Of a stretch of DNA of 64,000 bases, positions 44,778-53,815 are shown piece by piece. Within the stretch, counting starts at the first letter, position 1; every line of letters starts with the position of its first letter. The DNA comes from an uncultured Steroidobacter sp. (GTDB lineage Bacteria > Pseudomonadota > Gammaproteobacteria > Steroidobacterales > Steroidobacteraceae): NCBI GenBank assembly GCA_937864115.1, contig CALMII010000006.1:1-64000 (forward strand), read 5' to 3'. The position numbers and the translations under genes were made by a program. The notes beneath the pieces were generated by a model. The model saw only the letters and a list, made by a program, of their open reading frames with translations. It ran no database searches and was not told the origin of the DNA.

Positions 44778-47387
44778 TCATCCCCCTTCGTCCCTGCGAA
44801 TCGACGGTGCCGCCGGCAGTGTTGCGGTGAACTCGTCGATCGCCTGCAGTACGGCGTCACGATGCGACAGCAGAATCCAGTGCGACGCGCCAGGTATTTC
44901 GAGCACCCGTGCACCCTGCACGCCGGTGCGGAATTTTTCGATTTCGCGGCGTTGCATGGCGTCCTTCATGGACTGCAGTTCGCGCAGCGTGTTGCGCAAA
45001 TCCGTATCAGTGCGATCGTGCCAGGGCTGCAGTAACGCATCCGGTCCCGCGGACGTGGCGTAGATCGCAAGCGCAGGCGCATGCACGCGGGCGTAGTCCG
45101 GCCTGGGAATGCCCGCCTCGATCGCTTGCAGCAGCCGCAGGTCGATCGTGCGTTGGCCGGCCAGGTGGCGATCGTTCACATTCCACATCGCAATCGCCTC
45201 GCCTTCCGGGAGCGGCGCCGACCCCACTCTGTCGAAGTAGCCCCGCAGCGCCGTGTAGGACAGCAGCTCTTCGGGACGCGGCTGCGGGCGATCGGGCAGG
45301 CTCGCATTGAGTTCGCGGTAGCGGCTCGAAACCGGCAGCGTGCGATCGTACGCTGCGTCCAGATAGATCAGTGCCGTGACGCGCTGCGAGTGATGCGCGC
45401 CGAGCGTGCTCAACTCGTCGCCGGCGATGGAGTGGCCGACGAACACCGCCTTGTCGATGCCGAACGCATCGAGCACCCGCAGGATGTCCTGTGCGAGCCT
45501 TGCCTGGCCGTAGCCATGGTCGGGGTGGCTCGAACGGCCGATGCCGCGTCGAGTCATGCCGATCACGCGATAGTGCTTCGAGAGCAGAGGCGCGAGGTCA
45601 TCGAATGAGTGGGCGGTCGCGCCCAGTCCATGCAGCAATACCATTGCCGGGCCGCTGCCGCCCCAGTCCAGCACCTCGATCTGCACGTTCTCTTCCACGG
45701 CGACGGACTTCACTTCGTGAGGCGAGCGATCGTTCCAGGTCGACATCTGCGGTCCGAGCTGCGACGCCGCCGACGGCGCCGGGCATGCCGTGAGTGAATC
45801 GCCCAGCAAGCCGTTGCTCGCGGCGCGCAGCGTGGCGAAGCCTTTGGGAAAGTACGCTCGCAGCGTGACGACATCGCTCTCGATCAGATCAGGGGACTGA
45901 ACTTCGACGGTCGTCTGCTGAACCTGCAAAGCGCGCAGCAGCCGAGGCGCGAAGTCGACAGGTCCTGCATCGACACGACTCGCGGGTATGCCGGCCAGCT
46001 CTGCGGAGATCAGCGCGGGCAGGTGTCCGACACTGAGGCAATCGACTGCGATCCGATCGTCGAGTGCATTGCGCTTCGCGCTGCAGTAACCGATGCCCGG
46101 CAAATGACGGCGTTTTCCGTCGGCGGGCAATTGCAAGGAGACGGGCTCGAGCATCGCCGCGGAATACTCGAGTTCGAGCCTCGGCGCGTCGGCCTGCGCA
46201 AGCCGGTGCAATGCGGTTTCGGGCAGCAGCCAGGCGCGAGTGATGATCTCGCTGCCCGGAGCGCCACCGGCGAGGCCCGCAGCTCCGGGCGTCGTAAAAC
46301 GCGCCGGACGCAGTTGGACCAGCGGCGCTGCACCGCTGCCGTAATAGTTCGCCTGTACGTATGCGATCTGCACTCGCCAGTCTTCGGGCAAGCCACGCAC
46401 GCTCGTCTGCGTAACGAAAGCGATCGCGTCCTTGCCGGCCGATTTCAATCGCTCGTCGCCCCACAGACGCAGACCGAATCGCTCGCCGACGCTGTCGAAC
46501 TGACGGTCGTTCGCAGCATCGGGAACGCGTGTTGCCGGAAAGCAGGCGGATACCTGATGCAGACTCGGCGACACGGGCGCCGGTTGCCGACCTTGCGACG
46601 TCTTTTGCAGCGCGAAGGTGCTCTGCCAGGGCAGCAGAACGATCGGCGCCACGATCGCCAGCACGCCGAGCGACACACCACCCGCCAGGACTGCGCGCGC
46701 TGCACGTTGATTGCGACGGGCATAGGCACACCACAGACACAACACCGCCGCGACGATGAAGATCGTCTTGCCGGGGATCATTGCCATCCAGAACGCGCCG
46801 TTGACTTGCAATGCCTCGCCGACGGACAGGTTTTCGGGGCCGGGCGGCGATATGAACGGTGTCGGAATCACGAACACCAGAATGAAAAGACCAATCATCA
46901 CGCCGACGCCTTGAATCACGCTCGCCGTACACACGGCCACCATCAGCACGATCGGCAGGTACAGCAGCTCCACGGAATCGTGAAACAGCACGGCTTCCCA
47001 TGCCGACTCGACCAGTGAGCGACCCTGCAGCAGATCCACCGCAAGCACCGTCAGCACGCGCGGGACATAGATGACGAGCGCCAGCAGGCCGAGCTTTGCC
47101 GGAATCAGCGCGCGGCGCGGTACCGGCCGGCACAGCCAGTCGTCGGTCAGACTCACCGGCGAATCCGCCTGGATCACGGCGAGGGTCACGATGCCATTTG
47201 CCAGGCCGATCATCGTGGGCAGGAAAAAACTCAGCGCTGACCATGCGTCGAATCTGCTCACGAGCACATCGAGCATCTGCAGGAGCATCGTCAGCAGCAG
47301 CAATGGATAGAGCGCCAGCGCATCCTTCTTGAGGATGGCCATGCCGATTCCCGTGGACGTTTTATTCATGGACGGATGCGCTGTCAT
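44778..47387 (-). CDS. ABC-2-type permease fused to a C-terminal alpha/beta-hydrolase
   Basis: The protein has 869 residues. Residues 1-290 contain about seven membrane helices of an ABC exporter permease (KDALALYPLLLLTMLLQML onward). Residues about 290-545 are a soluble region. Residues about 548-869 form an alpha/beta-hydrolase with oxyanion motif VLLHGLG, nucleophile GHSIAGDE (Ser about 653) and His about 836 in GASHWILLSHRD. The start at 47387 overlaps the ATPase gene stop (ATGA). No frame break is visible between the parts, so it reads as a true fusion. It may couple transport or signalling with hydrolysis of a compound outside the membrane; this is inference. Confidence 0.85.
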   Translation of the reverse strand: MTAHPSMNKTSTGIGMAILKKDALALYPLLLLTMLLQMLDVLVSRFDAWSALSFFLPTMIGLANGIVTLAVIQADSPVSLTDDWLCRPVPRRALIPAKLGLLALVIYVPRVLTVLAVDLLQGRSLVESAWEAVLFHDSVELLYLPIVLMVAVCTASVIQGVGVMIGLFILVFVIPTPFISPPGPENLSVGEALQVNGAFWMAMIPGKTIFIVAAVLCLWCAYARRNQRAARAVLAGGVSLGVLAIVAPIVLLPWQSTFALQKTSQGRQPAPVSPSLHQVSACFPATRVPDAANDRQFDSVGERFGLRLWGDERLKSAGKDAIAFVTQTSVRGLPEDWRVQIAYVQANYYGSGAAPLVQLRPARFTTPGAAGLAGGAPGSEIITRAWLLPETALHRLAQADAPRLELEYSAAMLEPVSLQLPADGKRRHLPGIGYCSAKRNALDDRIAVDCLSVGHLPALISAELAGIPASRVDAGPVDFAPRLLRALQVQQTTVEVQSPDLIESDVVTLRAYFPKGFATLRAASNGLLGDSLTACPAPSAASQLGPQMSTWNDRSPHEVKSVAVEENVQIEVLDWGGSGPAMVLLHGLGATAHSFDDLAPLLSKHYRVIGMTRRGIGRSSHPDHGYGQARLAQDILRVLDAFGIDKAVFVGHSIAGDELSTLGAHHSQRVTALIYLDAAYDRTLPVSSRYRELNASLPDRPQPRPEELLSYTALRGYFDRVGSAPLPEGEAIAMWNVNDRHLAGQRTIDLRLLQAIEAGIPRPDYARVHAPALAIYATSAGPDALLQPWHDRTDTDLRNTLRELQSMKDAMQRREIEKFRTGVQGARVLEIPGASHWILLSHRDAVLQAIDEFTATLPAAPSIRRDEGG

Positions 47388-48280
47388 GATCTGCGGCGCC
47401 TGTGGTCCTGCATCAGTGCATTCGCAATGCTGCGCAGGCTCATGCCTTCGGTGGCCACCGTCACCGCGCCGAAGTGACCGGCGAGGGTTTGGTGCAGTTC
47501 CCGTTCGCCCTCGAAGGCGGAGGTGACGAACTGCAGCTGATGGCCGGCGATCTCGGGCGAAAGCCAACCGCGCGGCAGGGGTGAAGGCAGCTGTTTGACG
47601 GCAGACAATCGTACGAGGACGCTGCGAAAGCGCGCCTGCAGGTCCTCGATTGCTTCCTGCAGCAGCAACTGGCCGTCCTGCATGAACGCCACGTGCGTCG
47701 TAAAGCTTTCGATCTCGCTCAGCTCATGCGATGAAATGACGATCGTCGTGTCGTGCGCCTGCTGCAGCAGTCCATTGACGACTTCGTCGCGTACCAGAGG
47801 ATCGAGCCCGCTCAAAGGTTCGTCGAGCACCAGCAGTCTGGGACGGAACGCCAGCGCCGCGATCAGCAGCGTCTTCATGCGCATGCCGTGCGACAGATGT
47901 TTCAGCCGGCGCGCGGGCGGCAGATCGAACTGCCGCAGCAGCTCGCGCTCGAGTTCGCGATCCCAGGTCGGATAGAGGCTGCGCAGGTAATCGAAGTACT
48001 GGGCGATGCTGAGCCGCTGCGGCACACGCTGGCTTTCCGAGACGTAGCCGATCTGCTGGAAATGACGGGGCGCGAGCGCCGTCGAGCGCGTGTCGAGCAC
48101 CCGTATTTCACCTCGATCGGGGGCGAGGATGTTCATCAGCAGGCGAAGCGTCGTGCTCTTGCCTGCTCCATTGGGGCCGATCAGCGCGAAGACCGCACCG
48201 GCCGGCACGCGCAGGTTGACGTCGCGTATGGCTTCGACGCGGCCGTAGGTTTTGTACAGGCCGTGCGTCTCAATGATCAT
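47384..48280 (-). CDS. ABC transporter ATP-binding protein
   Basis: The protein has 298 residues. Walker A is GPNGAGKST, the signature LSHGMRMK and Walker B LLVLDEPLSGLDP; H-loop ISSHELSE. A C-terminal extension of about 80 residues (LQARFRSVLVRLSAVKQLP...) is typical of antibiotic/bacitracin-type exporters of the YtrB/BcrA class. It is encoded between a YtrA-like repressor and a permease-hydrolase fusion, all overlapping. Confidence 0.94.
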   Translation of the reverse strand: MIIETHGLYKTYGRVEAIRDVNLRVPAGAVFALIGPNGAGKSTTLRLLMNILAPDRGEIRVLDTRSTALAPRHFQQIGYVSESQRVPQRLSIAQYFDYLRSLYPTWDRELERELLRQFDLPPARRLKHLSHGMRMKTLLIAALAFRPRLLVLDEPLSGLDPLVRDEVVNGLLQQAHDTTIVISSHELSEIESFTTHVAFMQDGQLLLQEAIEDLQARFRSVLVRLSAVKQLPSPLPRGWLSPEIAGHQLQFVTSAFEGERELHQTLAGHFGAVTVATEGMSLRSIANALMQDHRRRRS

Positions 48281-48674
48281 TGGACACCGCCTTCAGCCCC
48301 TGTAGCCGTTGCCATTGTTCTGCGACTGCGGCCAGGACATCGTCGAGACTGGCGCCGACGCGGATGGCCTCTACCACGAGCTTCTCGACATCGTCGTGGA
48401 GCAGGCGTTTGCGATCACCCGAGCGCGCCTTGGGCGGCGGCGCGACCAGCGTGCCGAGACCGGGCTTCACCGTCAGCCAGCGTTCCTGCACCAGGTATTG
48501 CACGACCTTGTGCGCAGTGTTCGGGTGAATCTTCAAAGCCGTCGCGAGCGAGCGAACCGACGGGAAGGTCTCGCCGGGCTTGAGTTCGCCCGCCAGAATG
48601 GCGCGCGTCGCCGCGAAACAGACCTGTTCGAAGATGGATTCGCCGGGATTCAGCCTGACCTTGAATGGAACCAT
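48270..48674 (-). CDS. GntR-family (YtrA-type) transcriptional regulator
   Basis: The protein has 134 residues. A winged helix (SIFEQVCFAATRAILAGELKPG, then PSVRSLATALKIHPNTAHKVV) is followed by a short C-terminal helical dimerisation tail, the YtrA subclass. These repress their own ABC operon until envelope-active compounds appear. It overlaps the ATPase gene by 11 nt. An inverted repeat upstream (48699-48719) is the likely operator. Confidence 0.9.
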   Translation of the reverse strand: MVPFKVRLNPGESIFEQVCFAATRAILAGELKPGETFPSVRSLATALKIHPNTAHKVVQYLVQERWLTVKPGLGTLVAPPPKARSGDRKRLLHDDVEKLVVEAIRVGASLDDVLAAVAEQWQRLQGLKAVSNDH

Positions 48675-48698
48675 CGCTCACCTGCGTCCTGGGATCAC

Positions 48699-48719
48699 TG
48701 TCACATCTGTCGTGTGACA
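48699..48719. promoter_or_regulatory. candidate YtrA-type operator
   Basis: A perfect 7-7-7 inverted repeat (TGTCACA / TGTGACA) lies 25 bp before the regulator start. The position fits autoregulation. No clear -35/-10 was assigned. Confidence 0.55.
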
Positions 48720-48825
48720 CATGGATCATAGACCGGCCTGTCTGCGAATGTCACCTGCAGAGGGGCGAAGCGGTTCACTGTTTTGCGGCCGGGTGTCGCC
48801 CTATCGGCCCTTCGGCGTCGAGGAT

Positions 48826-48866
48826 TTCGAATGTCTTGTGAAACAATGTTCCACAAGACATTCGAA
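48826..48866. promoter_or_regulatory. perfect 15-bp inverted repeat before monooxygenase gene
   Basis: Arms TTCGAATGTCTTGTG (48826-48840) and its exact complement (48852-48866) enclose 11 bases. The right arm abuts the GGAAG ribosome site 12 nt before ATG 48879. It could be an operator for a TetR/MarR-type repressor encoded elsewhere, or an RNA hairpin affecting translation. Confidence 0.75.
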
Positions 48867-48878
48867 GGAAGATGAAGG

Positions 48879-50003
48879 ATGAAACCAGTCACGATCATCG
48901 GTGCCGGTCTCGGGGGCCTCACCCTGGCGCGCGTCCTCCATGTCCATGGCATCCCCGCGACGATCTACGAGGCGGAGCCCTCGGCCGAAGCCCGCACTCA
49001 GGGCGGACAGCTGGACATCCACGAGCACAACGGGCAGCGGGCGCTGGAGGCGGCCGGTCTCATCGACCGGTTCCGCGCGATCGTCCATGCGGGTGGCGCG
49101 GCGACGCGCATGCTCGATCCGCACGGTGGGGTGCTGTTCGAGGAGTCCGACGATGGCCGCCGTCCGGAGGTGCTGCGGGGCGATCTGCGGCGGATCCTGA
49201 TCGAGTCCCTGCCAGCGCAGACGATCCGATGGGGAAAAAGGCTGGCCGCCGTGGCCGCCCTTGGCGATGGCCGGCACGGACTGACCTTCGCCGACGGGTC
49301 GACGGAGAGCGCCGGGCTGCTCGTGGGGGCCGACGGTGCCTGGTCTAAGGTCCGCTCGCTGCTGTCTGACGCGAAGCCGGAGTACGTCGGCACCGTCTTC
49401 ATCGAGACCTATCTGCATGATGCGGACCGGCGGCACCCCGCTGCTGCCGCCGCGGTCGGCAGCGGTGCGATGTACGCGCTTACGCCGGGCAAGGGGATCG
49501 TCGCGCACCGCGAGGCGGGCGGCGTGCTGCATGGCTACGTTCAACTGAACCGCCCCGCCGCATGGATCGCCGGCATCGACTTCGGCGATGCCGCCGCCGC
49601 GACGGCCCGGATCGCGGCCGAATTCGCTGGATGGGCGCCGGCACTCACTGCGCTGATCACCGACGGCGACACCACGCCGGTCCCGCGCCTGATCCACACA
49701 CTCCCGGCCGGGCACCGATGGGCGCGGGTCCCCGGAGTGACGCTCCTGGGGGATGCCGCACACCTGATGCCGCCCGCCGGCGAGGGAGCCAACCTGGCGA
49801 TGCTCGACGGGGCCGAACTCGGGAAGGCGATCGCCGCGCATCCCGGCGGCATCGAAGCGGCGCTTGCTGCCTACGAAGGCGCGATGTTCGCGCGCAGCGA
49901 GGCCGAAGCCGCGGACGCCCGGCTGATCCTGGATCTGTGCCTCGGCGAGCGTGCGCCCTTCGGGCTCATCGACTTCCTTGCCGGCGGAGCGCAGCAGGCG
50001 TAG
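48879..50003 (+). CDS. FAD-dependent monooxygenase (TetX/PHBH family)
   Basis: The protein has 374 residues. FAD-binding GAGLGGL is at 9-15, the NADPH/FAD motif GADGAWSKVR near 150, and GDAAHLMPPAGEGANLAM near 290 (the second FAD motif). Such single-component flavin hydroxylases act on aromatics or tetracyclines. AAGGAAG precedes the start by 8 nt. It is isolated between an ABC operon and a toxin-antitoxin pair. A resistance role is possible but not shown by the sequence. Confidence 0.9.
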   Translation: MKPVTIIGAGLGGLTLARVLHVHGIPATIYEAEPSAEARTQGGQLDIHEHNGQRALEAAGLIDRFRAIVHAGGAATRMLDPHGGVLFEESDDGRRPEVLRGDLRRILIESLPAQTIRWGKRLAAVAALGDGRHGLTFADGSTESAGLLVGADGAWSKVRSLLSDAKPEYVGTVFIETYLHDADRRHPAAAAAVGSGAMYALTPGKGIVAHREAGGVLHGYVQLNRPAAWIAGIDFGDAAAATARIAAEFAGWAPALTALITDGDTTPVPRLIHTLPAGHRWARVPGVTLLGDAAHLMPPAGEGANLAMLDGAELGKAIAAHPGGIEAALAAYEGAMFARSEAEAADARLILDLCLGERAPFGLIDFLAGGAQQA

Positions 50004-50120
50004 CCGCAATCAGGCAGGGGGATGCCGGCAATCGAATGGGACGCACAGGTGCACTTCTGAGCAACGAGATCAGCGAATCCGCGGCACCCGTCGTTGGTGC
50101 CTCGTGCGCCAGAGAAATTG

Positions 50121-50537
50121 TTATCGCATTCTTCCAATAGCAAACGGGTTCTGCACTTTCAGTCGGCCTTCGATCAAAAGACCATCGTGCATGTCTTCGC
50201 TGTAGAGCGTGGTCGCTCCTGCTGACAGGGCAGCAGACACAATCATCGCGTCATAGACCGAAAGCTGGTAACGCTCGGACAGATAGCGGCCCTGGTCGAA
50301 GGTTTCTTCCGTCAGCGGGACGACGTCACACTTGGCGCGAACCATTGCCAGCAAGCCATCCGTTTGCGGCCATCGAGCGCCCAGCTTGCGGCGGCTGGTA
50401 TGGGCCATCTCATTCAGGACCTGCACGCTGATGGTGCCCCCTTTCTGCACCAGTTCCGCGGCACGCGAGGTCTTTGCGTCATCCTGAGACAGCAGATACA
50501 GCAATACATTGGTATCGAAGAACGCCTTACCGTTCAT
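50121..50537 (-). CDS. PIN-domain toxin (VapC-like)
   Basis: The protein has 138 residues. Acidic residues of the nuclease site are visible: Asp in FFDTNVLLY, Glu in VLNEMAH, and Asp in SVYDAMIVSAAL. PIN toxins cleave tRNA or other RNA. The start 50537 overlaps the antitoxin gene by 11 nt; ATG 50546 is an alternative. The pair is a type II module downstream of a palindromic operator. Confidence 0.9.
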   Translation of the reverse strand: MNGKAFFDTNVLLYLLSQDDAKTSRAAELVQKGGTISVQVLNEMAHTSRRKLGARWPQTDGLLAMVRAKCDVVPLTEETFDQGRYLSERYQLSVYDAMIVSAALSAGATTLYSEDMHDGLLIEGRLKVQNPFAIGRMR

Positions 50538-50757
50538 TGGCCTCATCCCTGTTGAACCTGAAATCCTTGGGCAGCAAAGGATGCGACTGGCGCGCCCGCG
50601 CCAGCAGTTCATCGAATGTGGGTGCGGGATTGACGATCAGGCAGTCTTTGTCCGCCACACGAATTTCGATGTCGTCCCCTTCCTTCAATCCCAGGGCATC
50701 GACGACAGGCGCGGGCAGGCGCACGGCAAGGCTGTTTCCCCATTTGGCGACTTTCAC
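50527..50757 (-). CDS. AbrB/MazE-type antitoxin
   Basis: The protein has 76 residues. The swapped-hairpin AbrB DNA-binding part is VAKWGNSLAVRLPAPVVDALGLKEGDDIEI, followed by a toxin-binding tail (FDELLARARQSH...). The start is GTG 50757, with AGGAG at good spacing. It is the first gene of the module, as usual for an antitoxin. Confidence 0.92.
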   Translation of the reverse strand: MKVAKWGNSLAVRLPAPVVDALGLKEGDDIEIRVADKDCLIVNPAPTFDELLARARQSHPLLPKDFRFNRDEANER

Positions 50758-50783
50758 GGCAGGCTCCTCTGGCAGAGGTCAAT

Positions 50784-50809
50784 GATATACGTGGGGAAAA
50801 TCGTATATC
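50784..50809. promoter_or_regulatory. operator palindrome of the AbrB/PIN module
   Basis: GATATACG and CGTATATC form a perfect 8-bp inverted repeat with a 10-bp centre, 26 bp before the antitoxin start. Its AT-rich arms could include the -10. It is the expected site for antitoxin/toxin autorepression. Confidence 0.75.
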
Positions 50810-50919
50810 CCGTCAGCAGGTCGGTCAATCAGCGCTGGCGGGAGCGCATTGGTGCGGCTTGCTCCGAGCAACCGTGGTCGCCGGTCAACGGCCCATTCAG
50901 AGGTTGGCCATCACAGGCG

Positions 50920-51462
50920 TCAGCGCCTGCCGTCGACGAGAATGAAGGCGATGCGCGCGATCTGCCCGGAGCGATTCGCCCAGGCGTGATTGGTGCCGCG
51001 CTGGATCAGGATGTCGCCCGCACGCATGACCGTCTCGCCTTCATCCATGATCGCGACGAGTTCGCCCTGCAACAGGATGGCGTAGTCGACGGTATCCGTG
51101 ATGTGCATGCCGGGATGACGCTCGAGCGCGTGATCGTGGCGCGTCGCATCCGGATACATCTCGGCGAAGACGGCTGCCGTCTGCTTGCGCAGTTCTTCGA
51201 GATCGTTGCTTTCCGGCGGAATGTCGATGACGCGCAGGACGGTGCCGCCCTGCGGCGGCAGCACGCCTCTGTGCTGCGTGATGCTGTCGGGCGCATCGAC
51301 GGAAACATCGGCGCCCAGCGTTCGCCACAGATTGCTGTTGCAGAAGCCGGGACGCGTCTCCATCGTGACCTCGGCAGGCGACCGCCCGTCTTCCGCGATG
51401 TAGGAGTGTCCCGATGCATTCGTGCCGGTGACGATGCGGCGAACGGACGGCAATTGCTTCAT
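50920..51462 (-). CDS. cupin-domain protein
   Basis: The protein has 180 residues. The cupin core is in the C-terminal half: HPGMHITDTVDYAILLQGEL and later GDILIQRGTNHAWANRS with metal His residues. The N-terminal 80 residues are a beta-rich extension of unknown role. Members include small-molecule dioxygenases. It lies 55 bp downstream of the MFS transporter gene and is probably co-transcribed with it. Confidence 0.8.
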   Translation of the reverse strand: MKQLPSVRRIVTGTNASGHSYIAEDGRSPAEVTMETRPGFCNSNLWRTLGADVSVDAPDSITQHRGVLPPQGGTVLRVIDIPPESNDLEELRKQTAAVFAEMYPDATRHDHALERHPGMHITDTVDYAILLQGELVAIMDEGETVMRAGDILIQRGTNHAWANRSGQIARIAFILVDGRR

Positions 51463-51517
51463 GTTGTAATCCTTTGCGATGGGCCGTTGGAAACCGGGGA
51501 GATTCTTCCGCTGATGA

Positions 51518-52858
51518 TCAGGTCGTTGCCGGCAGCGAATCCTGCTTCAACCGGCGCGCCGCGAGAAAGTAATGCACGGCGGCCCAGAGTCCGAGCACCG
51601 TCATGCCGCGCAGCGACCAGCGCAGGCCGTCGGCCGTTGCCTGCACGGTATCCACGCCCTGGCTGATCAGTTGCGCGTTCACCAGGTCGCTGACCAGGCC
51701 CGCGACATACGGGCCGAAGCCGATGCCGATGAAGTTCAGTACCAGCAGCAGCAGCGCACTGGACAATGCGCGCTCGCGAATGCCGACCATGCCGAACAGC
51801 GCGGTCAGGCAGGGCGACAGATAGACGACCATGCAGATCTGCGAGAGCGTCACGCCGGCGATGGCGACCATCGCGTCCTGCGTCGCGTAGGTGAGCTGCG
51901 CGATCGGGAAGTACAGCAGCATGAAGCAGCCCGGCACCCACAGGTAGTAACGCCGATCCTGGTGACGGTTCGCGAGGTAGTCGCTGAGCATGCCGCCGAA
52001 GAAGGCGCCCAGGAAGCCGGAGGCCAGATGGACGAAGGCCAGCACGTATGACGCATCGCTGGCGCTGACGTCGTGCGAGCGGATCAGGTAGGACGGCACG
52101 AAATTGCCGATGCCGAAGATCGCCGCATTGTTGAGCGCGCAGGCCAGCGCCATGTGGCGAAACGCGGGTTTGCTCAACAGCTGCCTCAGTACCTGCATGG
52201 CCGGCGGCGGAGCTTCCAGCGACTGGTGCTGGTCGGACATGCCGCGCTGCGGCTCGCGCAACGTGAACTTCACCAGCAGCGCCAGCAGCAGCCCCGGGAC
52301 GCCGACGATGAAGAACGCATGGCGCCAGGTGTAGTGCTGCAGCACGTAGCCTGCCACCAGAAACCCGATGAAGACGCCCACGGAGGCGCCGGCATGGAAG
52401 ATCGCCAGCGCGGTCGCGCGGCGCTTGGCGTCGAAGTAGTCGCTGATGATGGAATAGGACGCCGGGTTGCAGCCCGCTTCGCCCACGCCGATGCCGATGC
52501 GGGCCGCCAGCAGAGTCAAGAAGCCCGTCGCCAGACCCGTCAGTGCCGTGAATACGCTCCACACGGCGATCGCGATGGAAATGATGTTGACCCGGTTGGC
52601 GCGGTCCGCCAGTCGCGCCAGCGGCATGGCCAGGGTGGTGTAGAACAGCGCGAACGCCATGCCGCCGAGCAGACCCATCTGCGCATCCGACAGGCCGAAC
52701 TCCAGCTTGATCGGCTCGATCAAGGGCGTCAGCAGCGTCCGGTCCAGCATGTTGAGCAGGTACACCGACGACAGGAGCCACACGGCGTAGTAGCGGTAGC
52801 TTTCCTTTGTGGGTGCCAATGCAGGTGCGGGCGCGGCCGCCGTGACCGGTTCATTCAT
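51518..52858 (-). CDS. MFS transporter, spinster-like
   Basis: The protein has 446 residues and 12 helices. The first helix region VYLLNMLDRTLLTPLIEPIK and the GEAGCNPASYSIISDYF segment in helix 5 are typical of spinster-type MFS proteins found beside aromatic or steroid catabolic genes. A long GGGGGGAGGAAG stretch upstream of the ATG is a strong ribosome site. It pairs with a cupin gene, so uptake and oxidation of one compound is plausible. Confidence 0.9.
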   Translation of the reverse strand: MNEPVTAAAPAPALAPTKESYRYYAVWLLSSVYLLNMLDRTLLTPLIEPIKLEFGLSDAQMGLLGGMAFALFYTTLAMPLARLADRANRVNIISIAIAVWSVFTALTGLATGFLTLLAARIGIGVGEAGCNPASYSIISDYFDAKRRATALAIFHAGASVGVFIGFLVAGYVLQHYTWRHAFFIVGVPGLLLALLVKFTLREPQRGMSDQHQSLEAPPPAMQVLRQLLSKPAFRHMALACALNNAAIFGIGNFVPSYLIRSHDVSASDASYVLAFVHLASGFLGAFFGGMLSDYLANRHQDRRYYLWVPGCFMLLYFPIAQLTYATQDAMVAIAGVTLSQICMVVYLSPCLTALFGMVGIRERALSSALLLLVLNFIGIGFGPYVAGLVSDLVNAQLISQGVDTVQATADGLRWSLRGMTVLGLWAAVHYFLAARRLKQDSLPATT

Positions 52859-53018
52859 AGTGCTTCCTCCCCCCGAATCGCCGCGGCCTCAGGAATGGGC
52901 GCGGCGAAGGATCGACTGATGCGACAGTCTGCCCGGTTCGTGCAAACAGCCTGCTTCATTCTCGGCATATCAACTCCTGGCCGTCGTGATATGCCGTGCG
53001 CGGACAGTCATCAACACG

Positions 53019-53765
53019 CTACTGGCAGCCGATGGTCTGGCCGCTGACGCCCTTGCTGTCCGGGCCGAGCAGATAGAGATACGGCCCCACGATCGCTGAC
53101 GGTTCGGCGAGCACCGAACGATCTTCCGCGGGATACGCCTGCAGGCGCATGTTGGTTTTCACTCTGCCGGGATCGATGCTGTTGACGCGGATGCCGGGCT
53201 GTTCGAGTTCTTCCGCGAGCATGCGCATGAGGCCATCGCTGGCCCATTTCGAGGCCAGGTAGGCGCCCCAGAAGGGACGGGGATTCGGCACCACGCCGCT
53301 CGAGGTGAAGACGATCGATGCGTCCTTCGATTGCCTCAGCAGCGGCAGGCAGCTCTGCGTCAGCACGAACGGCACATTGGCGTTGACGTGCATCGTGCGC
53401 ATCCACTTCGCCACGTCGTAGTGTTCGACCGGCGCGCGCTCGCCGAGCATTCCCGCGTTGTGCAGCAGGCCGTCGAGCCGTCCGAACTCCTTCTCGATCG
53501 CGCCGACCGCCGCGTCGAACTCGGTCGATCCCGCCTTCTCGAAATCGAGCGGCAGGATGGACGGGCGTGGCTGATGGGCGGCCACGATCTCGTCGTAAAC
53601 CGCTTCCAGCCGTTTCACGTTGCGTCCGTGCAGGATGACGCTGGCGCCGTGAGCGGCCGCTGCGCGCGCCACGGCCCGGCCGATGCCGTCGCTCGCACCG
53701 GTGATCAGGATGACGCGGCCGCGCAGCAGATCGGCAGGAGGCTGGTAGGTTCGGGGGTCGAGCAT
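53019..53765 (-). CDS. SDR family oxidoreductase, YciK-like
   Basis: The protein has 248 residues. It shows TGASDGIGR, HNAG, and YLASK active-site motifs. The start MLDPRTYQPPADLLRGRVILITG resembles E. coli YciK, and its position near ubiG and gyrA agrees with the yciK location in pseudomonads. The gene is preceded by a 9-bp tandem repeat in place of a ribosome site; an in-frame extension through the repeat (ATG 53843) would overlap the upstream gene and is rejected. Confidence 0.88.
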   Translation of the reverse strand: MLDPRTYQPPADLLRGRVILITGASDGIGRAVARAAAAHGASVILHGRNVKRLEAVYDEIVAAHQPRPSILPLDFEKAGSTEFDAAVGAIEKEFGRLDGLLHNAGMLGERAPVEHYDVAKWMRTMHVNANVPFVLTQSCLPLLRQSKDASIVFTSSGVVPNPRPFWGAYLASKWASDGLMRMLAEELEQPGIRVNSIDPGRVKTNMRLQAYPAEDRSVLAEPSAIVGPYLYLLGPDSKGVSGQTIGCQ

Positions 53766-53772
53766 GAGGAAA

Positions 53773-53808
53773 GTGACGAGGGTGACGAAGGTGACGAGAG
53801 TGACGAAG
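53773..53808. repeat. four tandem 9-bp units (GTGACGArr)
   Basis: On the coding strand of the SDR gene the units read C(T/C)TCGTCAC. They end 8 bp before its ATG at 53765. Similar CGTCAC-core units precede serC at 61044-61097 in the same sense orientation. Confidence 0.85.
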
Positions 53809-53815
53809 GCAGGAA

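Noticed and set aside
44778..47567. Upstream start of the permease fusion at 47567
   Set aside because: The first 60 residues lie antisense-like inside the ATPase gene; ATG 47387 overlaps the ATPase stop in the usual ATGA manner.
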